Program-made: the position numbers and the translations under genes
Part shown: piece by piece, positions 35,567 to 45,485 of the stretch
Numbering within the stretch: position 1 is the stretch's first letter
Layout of the letters: every line of letters starts with the position of its first letter
Notes under the pieces: model-generated
What the model was told of the DNA's origin: nothing
The model's database searches: none
What the model saw: the letters and a program-made list of their open reading frames with translations, nothing else
Source of the DNA: Acinetobacter higginsii
GTDB lineage: Bacteria > Pseudomonadota > Gammaproteobacteria > Pseudomonadales > Moraxellaceae
Direction: 5' to 3'
Assembly: GCF_000369525.1 (NCBI RefSeq)
Contig: NZ_KB850072.1
Span: 1,114,760 to 1,178,759 of the forward strand
Length of the DNA: 64,000 bases

Positions 35567-37795
35567 TTAAACCATCGCAGGGTCACTCACAGAGTCTTCA
35601 CCTGTTTCTACACGACCTGCAAAGCGACGATAAAACTTAGCATCTTGAGTACACGTCACAGCAAAATCATACCATTGCCAAGCATCTTTCAACTCCCAAT
35701 GCTGAGTGGCGCTTTGTCCTGCTTTTACGGTTAGTTTCAGTGGAGCGTCAGTTCTATAAACCACTGGGGTGATCACCAACTCAATATCTTTAGCACCCGT
35801 ATTATTTAGATCGGTATAAACATTACCATTGGCAATATCATAGCAAACACGAATTTCAGGATTGATTTGCAGATCTTGATTACGGTTCAGATCACCCTTG
35901 AAGTGTCGATGAAAGCCATTTGGTCCCATCACCCAAAGATCGTATAAGCCTTGATTGTCTTTCTGCGAATTCCAGACATCATCGAGAGTTTTTCCTGCTT
36001 CTACAATGTAACGACGTGGAACACGAGTTAAATTTAATTTGTCGTAGACATGAAACACCGCACCTTGTGTCCCTGTATTTGAAAACAGCAGTTTGACTGT
36101 TCCGTCATTCAGGCAGCGTGCACTGGTATGCAATTCATAAGGCAGAGCTTTTGAACGACGAATACCACTGGCTTGGATTGGCAATTGTAAATTGCTTGGA
36201 ATTGGAACATTGGGTAACTTTTGCTGGGAGCTACGTAATTGATCCGCTTGCTCACGTGTTTGTTTACCATTTAGTGTTGGCAGTACATCTTCATTCGGTG
36301 TTTTAAAGTTAAATGCAGAGGTCAGATCTCCACATACAGTACGGCGATAAGGACTGATATTGCTTTCTTTAACGCCAAAACGTTTTTCGAGGAACATCAA
36401 TACCGAGGTGTGATCAAAGACTTGAGAGTTGACAATCCCCCCACGACTCCAAGGTGAAATCACAAATAAAGGAACGCGGGGACCGGGACCATAAACACCA
36501 TTGTCCTTGTTCGGTTGGCTGGTACTGCCTAGAGGTGCATCATGTACATAGTATTCATGACGCATATCCGCTGGGCTGAGGGTTGATTTGCCTGCATACG
36601 TATTATCTGCTTGCAATGTTGGTGCTGATGGAGAAGGAACATGGTCAAAATAACCATCATTTTCATCAAAATTAATCAGGAAAACAGTTTTACTCCAAAC
36701 TTCAGGTACGGCTGTTAACGCATCTAAGATTTCTTGAATAAACCATGAGCCTTGTACGGGACTTGATGGGCCAGGATGTTCACAATAAATGGAAGGTGCA
36801 TTGATCCATGATACCTGTGGCAATTTGCCAGTTTTGATATCATTTTTAAATGCATCTAGGAATTCTTCCGGTTGATTACCAGGTAAGGTATTGGCAATGC
36901 CTTTATAAAGCGGATTTTTGGCATTATCTGTGGTTGCATCATAGGCTTTGTAAGGTAACTTTTGCGCAGCCTTGTTATAAGGGCTATTGGGTGCTCCACC
37001 ACTTGAGACGGGATAACCCGAATCGATATTGGCTTTTCTAAAGCTGCGGAAGGCACCTAACATGTTATCGCCCCATTCATCGGGCATATTTTGATAACAA
37101 ATCCAATTGATTCCTGCTTCTTCTAGGCGTTCAGCATAGGTTTTCCATGTATAACCAACATCTACCGTTTTTGGATCTCCATCAATCCAGTCCCATTCAT
37201 TATTCACAAATGCGGTACTGGTCGGCACTGCACCATTGGTTCCGGTTAAGTGGAATGAACGATTGGCATCTGTACCAGTATGCATAGCGCAGTGATAAGC
37301 ATCACAAATGGTAAATGCATTGGCCAATGCAAATTGATAAGGGATTTCCTGTTCCTTGAAATAACCCATGGCATAGTCAGTTTTATAGGTTGGCCAGTTT
37401 GACATACGGCCATTGTCCCATGCTTTTTGGCTATCTACCCAAGTGTGATTGGTCCCAGGTGCACGTTGGGCATTATTACTTGAGCCATCTAGATGAAATG
37501 GTGTTAATAATGCTCCATTACTACGTTGTTGCTGCCAAACGGTGCGTCCATTTTGTAAAGGAATGGTGAAACGATCGGCAAAACCACGAACGCCTTTTAA
37601 TGTTCCAAAATAATGGTCAAAGGACCGGTTTTCCTGCATCAGGATAACGACATGCTCAACATCTTGAATCGTACCTGTTTTATTATTGGCTGGAATCGCC
37701 AAGGCTTTTTGAATGCTGGCTGGAAAGGTGGTTAACGCAGCAGCGCCAAAGCCCGTTTTAAGTGTATTTGCTAAAAATTGACGACGATTAATCAC
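35567..37795 (-). CDS. Tat-exported phosphocholine-specific phospholipase C
   Basis: A 742-residue secreted enzyme of the PlcH/PlcN family that hydrolyses phosphatidylcholine-type lipids. The N-terminus is a twin-arginine signal (MINRRQFLANTLKTGFGAAAL) ending near ALA. The catalytic N-terminal part has VEHVVILMQENRSFDHYFGT. Later motifs are INFDENDGYFDHVPSP and GPGPRVPLFVISPWSRGG, and two C-terminal DUF756-type repeats follow. It starts with GTG behind AGGGAAAATATC. The upstream small lipoprotein gene (30-bp gap) is probably in the same transcript. Confidence 0.93.
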   Translation of the reverse strand: MINRRQFLANTLKTGFGAAALTTFPASIQKALAIPANNKTGTIQDVEHVVILMQENRSFDHYFGTLKGVRGFADRFTIPLQNGRTVWQQQRSNGALLTPFHLDGSSNNAQRAPGTNHTWVDSQKAWDNGRMSNWPTYKTDYAMGYFKEQEIPYQFALANAFTICDAYHCAMHTGTDANRSFHLTGTNGAVPTSTAFVNNEWDWIDGDPKTVDVGYTWKTYAERLEEAGINWICYQNMPDEWGDNMLGAFRSFRKANIDSGYPVSSGGAPNSPYNKAAQKLPYKAYDATTDNAKNPLYKGIANTLPGNQPEEFLDAFKNDIKTGKLPQVSWINAPSIYCEHPGPSSPVQGSWFIQEILDALTAVPEVWSKTVFLINFDENDGYFDHVPSPSAPTLQADNTYAGKSTLSPADMRHEYYVHDAPLGSTSQPNKDNGVYGPGPRVPLFVISPWSRGGIVNSQVFDHTSVLMFLEKRFGVKESNISPYRRTVCGDLTSAFNFKTPNEDVLPTLNGKQTREQADQLRSSQQKLPNVPIPSNLQLPIQASGIRRSKALPYELHTSARCLNDGTVKLLFSNTGTQGAVFHVYDKLNLTRVPRRYIVEAGKTLDDVWNSQKDNQGLYDLWVMGPNGFHRHFKGDLNRNQDLQINPEIRVCYDIANGNVYTDLNNTGAKDIELVITPVVYRTDAPLKLTVKAGQSATQHWELKDAWQWYDFAVTCTQDAKFYRRFAGRVETGEDSVSDPAMV

Positions 37796-37825
37796 GATAT
37801 TTTCCCTATCTAGTTATTCTTATGC

Positions 37826-37981
37826 TTATGGTGCACAGCGCATGACTGGTTTTTTGCTGTCATCAGGTTTCGTTGCGACCTGATTGTCGTTTGAGTCATT
37901 ACACGCGGTGAGAGCGAATAAGAAGGGGAAAACATAAAGACATGCCAACCATCGTTTGGTTTTTTTCAACATTTGCTTCAT
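37826..37981 (-). CDS. small lipoprotein upstream of the phospholipase C gene
   Basis: A 51-residue protein with a lipoprotein signal (MKQMLKKTKRWLACLYVFPF..., lipobox LTAC|N) and a short hydrophilic tail (NDSNDNQVATKPDD...). The start may be the ATG at 37981 or the one three codons later (MLKKTK). The frame is open further upstream but that part has no coding character. It could assist secretion or surface anchoring of the phospholipase; this is inference from position only. Confidence 0.55.
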   Translation of the reverse strand: MKQMLKKTKRWLACLYVFPFLFALTACNDSNDNQVATKPDDSKKPVMRCAP

Positions 37982-38197
37982 CCATAACAAAGATGTCAAC
38001 ACACTAGACAGACCGTGTGACAGCTCAGTGTCACCTTTATGACGATTCATTGACGTTTCATATGAAAGTGGGTGTAAAGCGTGCAAATTGATTACTGCAA
38101 AAACTAGTTTTAAAAAAAATTCAATTAACCACCATGTGGATTTCGATTCAGGTAGAAAAATAGGGATGATCATTTTCATATTTTTTGTTAAGATATT

Positions 38198-38216
38198 ATT
38201 AATGATTATCATTATC
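38198..38216 (+). promoter_or_regulatory. Fur box upstream of the FecI-like sigma factor
   Basis: ATTAATGATTATCATTATC matches the 19-bp Fur consensus at 17 positions. It lies 7 bp before the sigma-factor ATG, in a position to block transcription when iron is plentiful. Confidence 0.85.
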
Positions 38217-38223
38217 TTTTAAA

Positions 38224-38709
38224 ATGTCTGATCCAGTTAATACGCTCTATCGTCAACATCATTCTTGGCTGTACCAATGGTTGAAACGACGTCTCAATCA
38301 CAGTGAAGATGCAGCAGATTTAGCTCACGATACTTTTATTCGTATTTTAAAGCGTAAAGATCAATTGTATTTTGATCAGCCGCGTGCGTTGTTAACCACA
38401 GTTGCCAAAGGCATATTAATTAATTGGTACCAACGTAAGTCGATAGAAAAAGCCTATTTGGAAGCACTGAGTAGTCGACCTGAGTATGATGAGATTAGCC
38501 CTGAGCAAAAAATCTCAGCAATTGAATCACTCTGTCTGATTAACCAACTTTTAAATCAAATGCCTGAACGTCAACAGCAGGTATTCATTTGGTCTCAACT
38601 TGAGGGGCTTACCCAGCAAGAGATTGCGAATCGTTTGGATATTTCTACACGAACGGTTATGCGAGATTTGGTTGCTGTACTGACTCAATGTTTAGCGATC
38701 ATGGATTGA
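38224..38709 (+). CDS. FecI-like ECF sigma factor
   Basis: A 161-residue sigma factor. Sigma region 2 covers about residues 5-70 (LYRQHHSWLYQWLKRRLNHSEDAADLAHDTF) and region 4 about 100-160 (LINQLLNQMPERQQQVFIWSQLEGLTQQEIANRLDISTRTV). FecI-type factors direct transcription of a linked TonB receptor gene when the FecR partner signals substrate. A Fur box lies directly upstream, and the FecR-like gene starts 7 bp downstream. Confidence 0.92.
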   Translation: MSDPVNTLYRQHHSWLYQWLKRRLNHSEDAADLAHDTFIRILKRKDQLYFDQPRALLTTVAKGILINWYQRKSIEKAYLEALSSRPEYDEISPEQKISAIESLCLINQLLNQMPERQQQVFIWSQLEGLTQQEIANRLDISTRTVMRDLVAVLTQCLAIMD

Positions 38710-38716
38710 TACTTAA

Positions 38717-39685
38717 ATGTCTCAGACACAAATTTTAAAAGAGGCAGCTGAATGGATTGTGCTGATTCAGGCATCAGCATTAACCGATGCTCAACAGATT
38801 GAATTTGAAGCGTGGAAAAATCAAAGCAAAGCGCATCAAACCGCATGGCTTAAAGCAGAGTATTTACTGAGCAGTTTTGAAAATTTTCCTGAAAATGGTC
38901 AGGAAATCATTAAAAAAGGTAATCAGGCGGCACGGTTTCAGTGGAGCAAACATCTTGTCGTGGCTTGTATTGCGTGTCTGGGAAGTATCATTGCATGGAA
39001 TTCTGATTATAAATATTTGTGGTTGTCTGATTACAGTACGGCCATTGGTCAACAGAAGAATGTGACACTTGAGGATGGAACACAACTTCAATTAAATACC
39101 AGTACAGCACTTGATGTTCGCTATACACCACATCAACGAACGCTGCGATTGCACTACGGTGAAATACAGATTCATACCGCAAAAGAGACTCACAGCGATC
39201 GTCCATTTTTTGTCGAGACTGAAAGCGCGCATTTACAAGCATTAGGAACAGTCTTTAATGTGCAATATCTCAAAAATAAACAACAGCAAACCTGTTTAGG
39301 CGTGATTGAAAGTGCGGTCAAGGTCACGCTGAATCAATCTAAAAAAATGACAGTTGTGCAGGCAGGTGAGCAGTTATGTTTTGATGATACTGATTTTAAA
39401 GCATTGGGACAGCTTGATCCGAATGTGTTGGTTTGGAAAAATCAGATGATCATGGCATTTGAAATGCCTTTAGAGCAGCTATTGCAAGAGATTGGGCGTT
39501 ATCAGCATCAATATGTTGATATCGATCCTCAATTAAAAGTATTAAAGGTCTCTGGTTCTTATCCTGTCAATAACTTGATTCAGTTGCAGTCTGCTTTGGA
39601 ATTAAGCTATCCGATTCGTATGCAGCGACATTTAGGTGATCATGTCATTACAATTCAGGCTAAAAATGGAAAAAGAGAAAAATAA
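38717..39685 (+). CDS. FecR-like anti-sigma/signal transducer
   Basis: A 322-residue inner-membrane protein. The N-terminal cytoplasmic DUF4880-like anti-sigma domain (LKEAAEWIVLIQASALTDAQQIEFEAW) is followed by one membrane helix near residues 77-95 and a periplasmic FecR domain (QKNVTLEDGTQLQLNTSTALDVRY). It senses the state of the TonB receptor's N-terminal signalling domain, which the receptor downstream possesses. Confidence 0.92.
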   Translation: MSQTQILKEAAEWIVLIQASALTDAQQIEFEAWKNQSKAHQTAWLKAEYLLSSFENFPENGQEIIKKGNQAARFQWSKHLVVACIACLGSIIAWNSDYKYLWLSDYSTAIGQQKNVTLEDGTQLQLNTSTALDVRYTPHQRTLRLHYGEIQIHTAKETHSDRPFFVETESAHLQALGTVFNVQYLKNKQQQTCLGVIESAVKVTLNQSKKMTVVQAGEQLCFDDTDFKALGQLDPNVLVWKNQMIMAFEMPLEQLLQEIGRYQHQYVDIDPQLKVLKVSGSYPVNNLIQLQSALELSYPIRMQRHLGDHVITIQAKNGKREK

Positions 39686-39756
39686 TTGAAAATTGCTGTC
39701 AGCTTTTTGGCTTTGGACGGGTAATACAGTTAAACCTAAGTAACTGGAGAAATCTT

Positions 39757-40335
39757 ATGGCAACTTCACTCGTCCTCAATCAGCTTGCGTCACGGTTAAA
39801 AATTGAAACCGCCAGTCAGCACCAACAGATGCATCTTTTGATGGAGGAAGCTCAAGTATTTGCTGATACACAGCGTTATGCAAAATTTACCTTGGCTCAA
39901 TATTATTTTCAGCAAAATGTTGAATATTTATTCAGGCACCCTGAAGTTTCTACCCTTATTTCTGATTTGGATATTCGCGGTCGCTCCCAAGCAGCATTAC
40001 TGGATCTTTATGACTTACAGCTCACACCTGAAGTTCATGAATTACTTGCTGAAAATGTAGGTTTTCCAGAAGCGCTAGGCTGGATTTACGTATCTGAAGG
40101 TTCAACTTTAGGTGCAGCATTTTTATTTAAACAAGCACAGCAGCTTTTAGGACTGAATGCTGAATTTGGGGCACGTAATTTGGCTGCGTATCCAGAAGGT
40201 AGAGCGAGGGTATGGAAGCACTTCATTACTGAAATTGATACTGCTCAATTGAGTGAGAGTGAACAAGATCAAGTCATTTTAGGAGCCAAACAGGCATTTG
40301 ATTACTTTGGTAGCTTGCTGAAAAATATTGATTAA
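39757..40335 (+). CDS. hemO: heme oxygenase (biliverdin-producing)
   Basis: A 192-residue heme oxygenase that opens heme to biliverdin, CO and Fe2+. The proximal His is H22 in LKIETASQHQQM, and the distal helix motif YVSEGSTLGAAF is intact. The family is that of PigA/HemO/BphO. In the middle of the sigma/anti-sigma, YbaN and TonB receptor genes it defines this as a heme-iron acquisition cluster like the hemO locus of some A. baumannii strains (established for that species; inferred here). Confidence 0.92.
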   Translation: MATSLVLNQLASRLKIETASQHQQMHLLMEEAQVFADTQRYAKFTLAQYYFQQNVEYLFRHPEVSTLISDLDIRGRSQAALLDLYDLQLTPEVHELLAENVGFPEALGWIYVSEGSTLGAAFLFKQAQQLLGLNAEFGARNLAAYPEGRARVWKHFITEIDTAQLSESEQDQVILGAKQAFDYFGSLLKNID

Positions 40336-40346
40336 GCAGCAACCCT

Positions 40347-40811
40347 ATGCCAAAAAATGCTTCTATAAGGTATAAGGCGAAAAGTACAGATTGCAGTGAT
40401 GTAGATATTTTACAAGCACCGCAAAAAGAAAAACTCCATGCATCGATCATCATGCGTGGAGTGTATATCGCTCTAACCATTATTTGTCTGATTTTGGCAG
40501 TGCTGGGTATCGTATTACCCGGCGTGCCTACTTTTGATTTCTTATTTCTCGCTACCTTTTTTGCTGCTAAAGGCTCAGCAAAATTGCATCGCTGGATTCA
40601 TCAGAATCGTTACATCCATCTGCTACTTACCCAATACGCGGGCGGATTTAAATCCATTTCCCGTTCACGTAAATATATGATGACATTAACGATTGTTTTA
40701 ATTTTAATCAGCTTGATACTTTCATCTTTGCATTTGCACATCAAGTTAACTTTCATGCTTCTTTTACTTGTTTTCGTACTGTGGGTATGGAGTAGAGCAG
40801 AAAAAAGTTGA
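40347..40811 (+). CDS. YbaN/DUF454 inner-membrane protein
   Basis: A 154-residue protein with about four membrane helices. The conserved LAVLGIVLPGVPTFDFLFLATFFAAKGSAKLHRWI stretch is the YbaN (DUF454) signature. It starts 11 bp after hemO. YbaN-like genes recur in heme-uptake loci but the biochemical role is not known. Confidence 0.87.
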   Translation: MPKNASIRYKAKSTDCSDVDILQAPQKEKLHASIIMRGVYIALTIICLILAVLGIVLPGVPTFDFLFLATFFAAKGSAKLHRWIHQNRYIHLLLTQYAGGFKSISRSRKYMMTLTIVLILISLILSSLHLHIKLTFMLLLLVFVLWVWSRAEKS

Positions 40812-40854
40812 AATTTAATGTCATATTTTTGGAAATCACTGGGTAATGATTATT

Positions 40855-40873
40855 GAAAATGAAAATCATTAGC
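40855..40873 (+). promoter_or_regulatory. Fur box upstream of the heme receptor gene
   Basis: GAAAATGAAAATCATTAGC matches the Fur consensus at 16 of 19 positions and lies 16 bp before the receptor ATG. The receptor may therefore be transcribed on its own as well as through the FecI-type factor. Confidence 0.75.
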
Positions 40874-40889
40874 AAGTGTGGATCTTCCT

Positions 40890-43580
40890 ATGAAATTTAA
40901 AAAGCAAACATTAGCAATACTCATACACTGTTTTTGTATCAGTGGAGCTCATGCAGAGATAACGTCATCTGTTCGGATATTAGATAAGCCAGCTGTAGAG
41001 AGAACCTATCAAATTGCAGAGAACCCATTGGGCTACGTGCTGTCAAGCTTTGCGGCACAGTCTGGCATTGTGTTGAGCTATGATTCTGAGCAGCTAAAAG
41101 GTCTGAAAAGTAAGGGAATATCAGGAAAGTATTCAGTTCAGCACGGTTTTGACTATCTCTTGTCGGATCAACCTTATCAAGTCATCAAACAAGGGCAAAC
41201 CTATCTTTTAGTTCCCAAAAACAGCTCCATGCTCAGTCATGTAGAAAAACTAACTTCTCATGCAAATACGCATTCACACTTAGAGCAGGATGCTAAAGCT
41301 ATTGTGGTCATGCCAGAAATAAAAGTGAATGCCGAACAACAAAACCAAAAGGTAAATACCACTCATCTTGATCGAGAACAGATTAGCCGATTTAGAGGAA
41401 CGGGTAATGGGGATGTGTTTTCCGATATTGCAGGGGTACAGGTCAACAGCTTACGTAATGAGGCAGGTGCAATAGATATTGGAATCCGTGGCATGCAGGG
41501 TGAAGGGCGTGTTCCAGTGATCATTGACGGTAGTTTACAGTCCAGTCATACCTTCCGAGGTTATCAGGGCGAGAGTGACCGTACTTATATCGATATGGAT
41601 TTGATCAGCCAAATCGAGGTTGAAAAAGGTGCATCTCGGGCTAAGTTTAGCGTAGGTGGAATTGGAGGGATTGTAAAAATGCGAACCCTAAGTGCCAATG
41701 ATATTTTATTGCCAAATCAAAATGCCGGTGTCATGCTCAAAGGAAGCTTTTATAACAATAACAGAACACCACAAACCTCAGACAATGAAAAGGAGCAAAT
41801 GTCTTATTTGCTGCACAATAAAATTTCATCTAACAATTTTCAAAATGGTGCTGGTACATTGGCACTGGCTTATCGGAACGATATGTTTGACTTAGTCGCT
41901 GCTTATAGTAAGCGAGAAGTTGGTAATTACTATGCTGGCAAACATGGCATTGAGCATTACGAAAAGCGGGATATTGTCGACGTTGGTCCAGGTCAAGAGG
42001 TAGTGAATACCAGTTATCAAAGTGATTCAGGCATTATTAAAGCTGGAATGAATATCACCGATGAACATCGTGTCGAAGTAAATTTGCGACGTCATGTCCA
42101 AAAAGCGGGTGAAGTCATGGCTTTTTATTGGAGTCGATCTAAAGTGATTGACCCTAATTCACCGCCGTACGGATATATCGATGACGAGTATGTTGAGCCA
42201 AAATACATAGAAAATGCCTATACCATGCCACAGTGGTCTCTAGGTTCAGCAGCCGTTAATGCATTCAGTACCAGTTATACTTATAAGCCGAAACATAACT
42301 CTTTGGTAGATCTCGAATTAGGGGTGTGGCATACAAACGCTAAATATCGCCAGCACAATGGCATGATTGGGATGAAAAATTCTAGTTATGGAGATCAATA
42401 TTGGGGGAGTTTCCAAGATTATCGTAGTGGTTTAAACCTTGAAAATACCAGTAAATTTGATCAGGTCACATTCAATTATGGTTTAACCTACGATGAACAG
42501 CGTATGAAGCCGCGTCATCTGGTTGATCATGAAATTGCACGGGATGGATTACGCAAAGAGTCCTCAGTTTTCCTCAATGGTGACTATGTTTTTAATGACT
42601 TTAGTTTAAGTTTAGGGAGTAAATGGCATAAAGCCAAAGTGAAAGACTATGGTGATCAGTACCGACCAATGACACCTGTGGCGCATTCAGACTTAAATAA
42701 TAAGGGTTATGCTGTACGTGACTTAGGAGGGAACATCGATTGGATGTCTCAACTCAACTATAAATTATGGGACGGTATTGATCTTTATGGAAAACTCTCC
42801 AATACACATCGTAGCCCAAGTCTGTTTGAATCAACTGTTTCAGGTCAAACCTTTAGTTATGATCCAGACCTACCGATTAAACCTGAGAATTCACGTCTTA
42901 TTGAGTTAGGATTTATCGGTGAGCGTGAAAACGTGTTTGCTCAAGATGACCATTTAAAATTTAACCTGAATTATTTCCGCAATCAAACGAAAGATTTTCT
43001 GACACAGGGCGTACAAAGAAAAGAAATTCCGAATCAAATTACGCCTGACTTTATTCTTCCCTATACAAGCTCTTATACCTTCGTCAATTATAATCAAGTT
43101 GTAATGAAGGGTTTGGAGTTTGATCTTTCCTACAATCATCCGAGTTTCTTTACCAGCTTGAATGGAACCTTGTATCAAGCACCTAAAGTCTGTCCTGCAA
43201 GTAAAGCGGAATGTAATGAAGTGGGAGATTCTTGGAGTCTGATCTCTACTCGTCTGCCACCACGTAAGATTTTTAATATTACAGTAGGCAAAAACCTATT
43301 TGAAAATAAACTTGTGGTCGGTGCTCGTGCTAAGTACCACTCGGAAAAGAAAAACCCTAAAGGTTGGTTGGCAAGTACAGGTGTAAGTGGACGGGCTGTG
43401 ACTGAAATTTCTTCTGAAACTTTAATTGATCTGTTTGCAAGCTATAAGTGGAATCCAAATGTTGCCTTATCATTTAATGTCGATAACTTAACAAATCGCT
43501 ATAACTTTGATCCTGGTACGGTGATTGGTATGCCGCTTCCAGGACGTACCATCAAAGCAGGCATTGAAATGAAGTTCTAA
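40890..43580 (+). CDS. TonB-dependent heme/hemophore receptor with signalling domain
   Basis: An 896-residue outer-membrane receptor. After the signal peptide (MKFKKQTLAILIHCFCISGAHA) comes an STN signalling domain (about 40-110, PLGYVLSSFAAQSGIVLSYDSEQL), then the plug (DVFSDIAGVQVNSLRNEAGAIDIGIRGM...). The 22-strand barrel ends in IKAGIEMKF with C-terminal Phe. The STN domain explains the FecI/FecR pair upstream. Position after hemO points to heme or a heme-carrier protein as substrate. The ATG at 40890 opens at the signal peptide; an in-frame GTG lies 4 codons earlier. Confidence 0.92.
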   Translation: MKFKKQTLAILIHCFCISGAHAEITSSVRILDKPAVERTYQIAENPLGYVLSSFAAQSGIVLSYDSEQLKGLKSKGISGKYSVQHGFDYLLSDQPYQVIKQGQTYLLVPKNSSMLSHVEKLTSHANTHSHLEQDAKAIVVMPEIKVNAEQQNQKVNTTHLDREQISRFRGTGNGDVFSDIAGVQVNSLRNEAGAIDIGIRGMQGEGRVPVIIDGSLQSSHTFRGYQGESDRTYIDMDLISQIEVEKGASRAKFSVGGIGGIVKMRTLSANDILLPNQNAGVMLKGSFYNNNRTPQTSDNEKEQMSYLLHNKISSNNFQNGAGTLALAYRNDMFDLVAAYSKREVGNYYAGKHGIEHYEKRDIVDVGPGQEVVNTSYQSDSGIIKAGMNITDEHRVEVNLRRHVQKAGEVMAFYWSRSKVIDPNSPPYGYIDDEYVEPKYIENAYTMPQWSLGSAAVNAFSTSYTYKPKHNSLVDLELGVWHTNAKYRQHNGMIGMKNSSYGDQYWGSFQDYRSGLNLENTSKFDQVTFNYGLTYDEQRMKPRHLVDHEIARDGLRKESSVFLNGDYVFNDFSLSLGSKWHKAKVKDYGDQYRPMTPVAHSDLNNKGYAVRDLGGNIDWMSQLNYKLWDGIDLYGKLSNTHRSPSLFESTVSGQTFSYDPDLPIKPENSRLIELGFIGERENVFAQDDHLKFNLNYFRNQTKDFLTQGVQRKEIPNQITPDFILPYTSSYTFVNYNQVVMKGLEFDLSYNHPSFFTSLNGTLYQAPKVCPASKAECNEVGDSWSLISTRLPPRKIFNITVGKNLFENKLVVGARAKYHSEKKNPKGWLASTGVSGRAVTEISSETLIDLFASYKWNPNVALSFNVDNLTNRYNFDPGTVIGMPLPGRTIKAGIEMKF

Positions 43581-43588
43581 CAGATAAA

Positions 43589-43620
43589 ACGATAAGGTTC
43601 TTAGCCTAGAGCCTTATCGT
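43589..43620 (+). terminator. terminator of the heme locus
   Basis: ACGATAAGGTTCT / AGAGCCTTATCGT with one G-T pair, between convergent genes. Confidence 0.88.
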
Positions 43621-43627
43621 TGTTTTA

Positions 43628-44326
43628 TTACAGTGGATTCATTCTATCGTCAAAGCTTTCCAGTAACGGAAATGCTAAGGCTTGTAAATCATCTATGTTT
43701 TGCAAATAGTGTTCGAAATCACTCACAATCTTTTGTCTATCTTGTTGGCTGATATAAGGCACATGATAGGCAATAAATGGAGGCAGTACCTCAAAGCCGA
43801 CATAGGCAAGTGTGCCACGTTGCAACGATGATAAATAATGCTCTATCGGCCCATGTACAGAACCTTCACCAAACATATGGTCACGGCCACCGAGTGTTAA
43901 ACATAACATGGCTTTTTTTCCTGTCATACCGCCATGGTTATAAAAACGTTTGCCGCCGTAAAAGAGACCAGAGACAAATACACGGTCAATCCAACCCTTT
44001 AAAATGGCTGGTACAGAGGTCCAATACAAAGGAAAGCTAAAAATAACCAGATCAGCACGTTGAACTTTTTCAATTTCCGCTTGAATATCTGCTGAAAATT
44101 GCTGCTGTTTAAATGCATGACGCTGTTCCAAAGCATAATTAAAATAATCAGGTTGGTTCAGGCTGCCAAAATCATCTTTAGAAGCAACAGGGTTAAAGTT
44201 CATTTCATAGAGATCAGAAACCTCGACCGTATGACCTTGCTGTTCAAAGGTTTGCTGTGCTGTATTCTTAAGTGCAGAGGTAAATGACTGCTGTTCAGGA
44301 TGTGCATGAATGATCAAAATATGCAT
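43628..44326 (-). CDS. NAD(P)H-dependent flavodoxin-fold quinone reductase
   Basis: A 232-residue protein of the NQO1/MdaB-like family. The FMN/NADPH fold signatures are MHILIIHAHPEQQSF, FSFPLYWTSVPAILKGWIDRVF and LTLGGRDHMF. It probably reduces quinones or electrophiles. A divergent AraC-type regulator with a 130-bp shared promoter region may control it. Confidence 0.87.
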   Translation of the reverse strand: MHILIIHAHPEQQSFTSALKNTAQQTFEQQGHTVEVSDLYEMNFNPVASKDDFGSLNQPDYFNYALEQRHAFKQQQFSADIQAEIEKVQRADLVIFSFPLYWTSVPAILKGWIDRVFVSGLFYGGKRFYNHGGMTGKKAMLCLTLGGRDHMFGEGSVHGPIEHYLSSLQRGTLAYVGFEVLPPFIAYHVPYISQQDRQKIVSDFEHYLQNIDDLQALAFPLLESFDDRMNPL

Positions 44327-44456
44327 GATTTCACCAGTTTAAAAGCTGAGTTTTTTAGATAGAGCTACTATGCTTAAACCGAGAAAGATGTCATAGTTCA
44401 TTAACCGCCAATATTTACCATTTTACGCCAAATTTTCGCTGTTTCATGGAGACTGC

Positions 44457-45482
44457 ATGAATCCAGAATTACCCGGTACTTATGTCAATCTATTAGTAGA
44501 TGTCATACAAAAATGGAATGTATCACCAGAACAGCTTTTGTCTGGAACTGGGATTTCTGCACATACTTTAAATGCGCCGTTTTGGTATGTAGATTTCGAT
44601 ATTTTCAATCATTTATTGGATAAAGCAGCCTTACTGACGCATGAACCTGCGATTAGTCTTTATCTTGCAGAGGAAATGCGAGTCTCTTGCTATGGTCATG
44701 TCGGCATTGCCGCAACTGCCTCTAAAACATTAGGTGATGCAATCAAGATTCTAGAGCAATTTATCGGCTTACATTGTTCTGTGTTTAAACCTAAATTAAA
44801 GATAGAAGGTGACTTGGCTTATTTGTATTTCAACCAACCTTCACAAAAATTTAAGTTGAATCGACATGGAATGATGTTTTTGATCTTGGGTTTTTCACAA
44901 ATTTTGGAAAACTTAGCCCAAAATAAACTTGGAATCCAGTTTAAGTTTCAACAAGACAAACCAGATTTTTATAAGAACACTCAAAAATTCAATCACTCAA
45001 ATATCTGTTTTGAGTGTGAAAAAGATTGTTTAAGCTTCCATAAGGCATCGCTATCAATCCCTTTAAAGACCGCAGATGCCTTATTGGCCCGCCTCAGCAA
45101 ACAACAATGTGAGCAAGATGCTGATAAGCTTGCGATGAAAAGGGATCAAAAAAATCGCTTGGATTCACAAGTCAAAGCCTTGCTATATGATGAAGATGTT
45201 GGCTTCTTATCGCTGAAACAGGTTGCTGAAAAACTTCATCTCTCAGAACGAACCCTACAGCGACAGTTAAGCAATCAACAAACGTCTTTCCAGAGTCTTG
45301 TAGCCGAAGTACGCAGGAATCAGGCGGAGCAGTTATTAAAACAGTCTAAACTTTCGATTGAGCAAATTGCAGAACGTTTAGGCTATGCCGATATTTCCCA
45401 TTTTTCACGGGCATTTAAAAAGTGGACCAATGTAACGCCTAAGTTTTTCCGTGAAGTCAGCATTGGTCGACTTTCTTCATAG
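44457..45482 (+). CDS. AraC-family transcriptional regulator
   Basis: A 341-residue regulator with an N-terminal arabinose-binding-like (DUF4880-free, OruR/ArgR-type) ligand domain. The C-terminal double helix-turn-helix (LSLKQVAEKLHLSERTLQRQL, then LSIEQIAERLGYADISHFSRAFKKW) is the AraC signature. Divergent from the quinone reductase, and it ends only 3 bp before the convergent cdsA stop with no terminator between them. Confidence 0.9.
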   Translation: MNPELPGTYVNLLVDVIQKWNVSPEQLLSGTGISAHTLNAPFWYVDFDIFNHLLDKAALLTHEPAISLYLAEEMRVSCYGHVGIAATASKTLGDAIKILEQFIGLHCSVFKPKLKIEGDLAYLYFNQPSQKFKLNRHGMMFLILGFSQILENLAQNKLGIQFKFQQDKPDFYKNTQKFNHSNICFECEKDCLSFHKASLSIPLKTADALLARLSKQQCEQDADKLAMKRDQKNRLDSQVKALLYDEDVGFLSLKQVAEKLHLSERTLQRQLSNQQTSFQSLVAEVRRNQAEQLLKQSKLSIEQIAERLGYADISHFSRAFKKWTNVTPKFFREVSIGRLSS

Positions 45483-45485
45483 AGA

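Noticed and set aside
37982..38212. Upstream part of the frame containing the small lipoprotein
   Set aside because: It lacks coding character and would bury the lipoprotein signal inside the protein. It lies in the promoter region of the sigma-factor gene.
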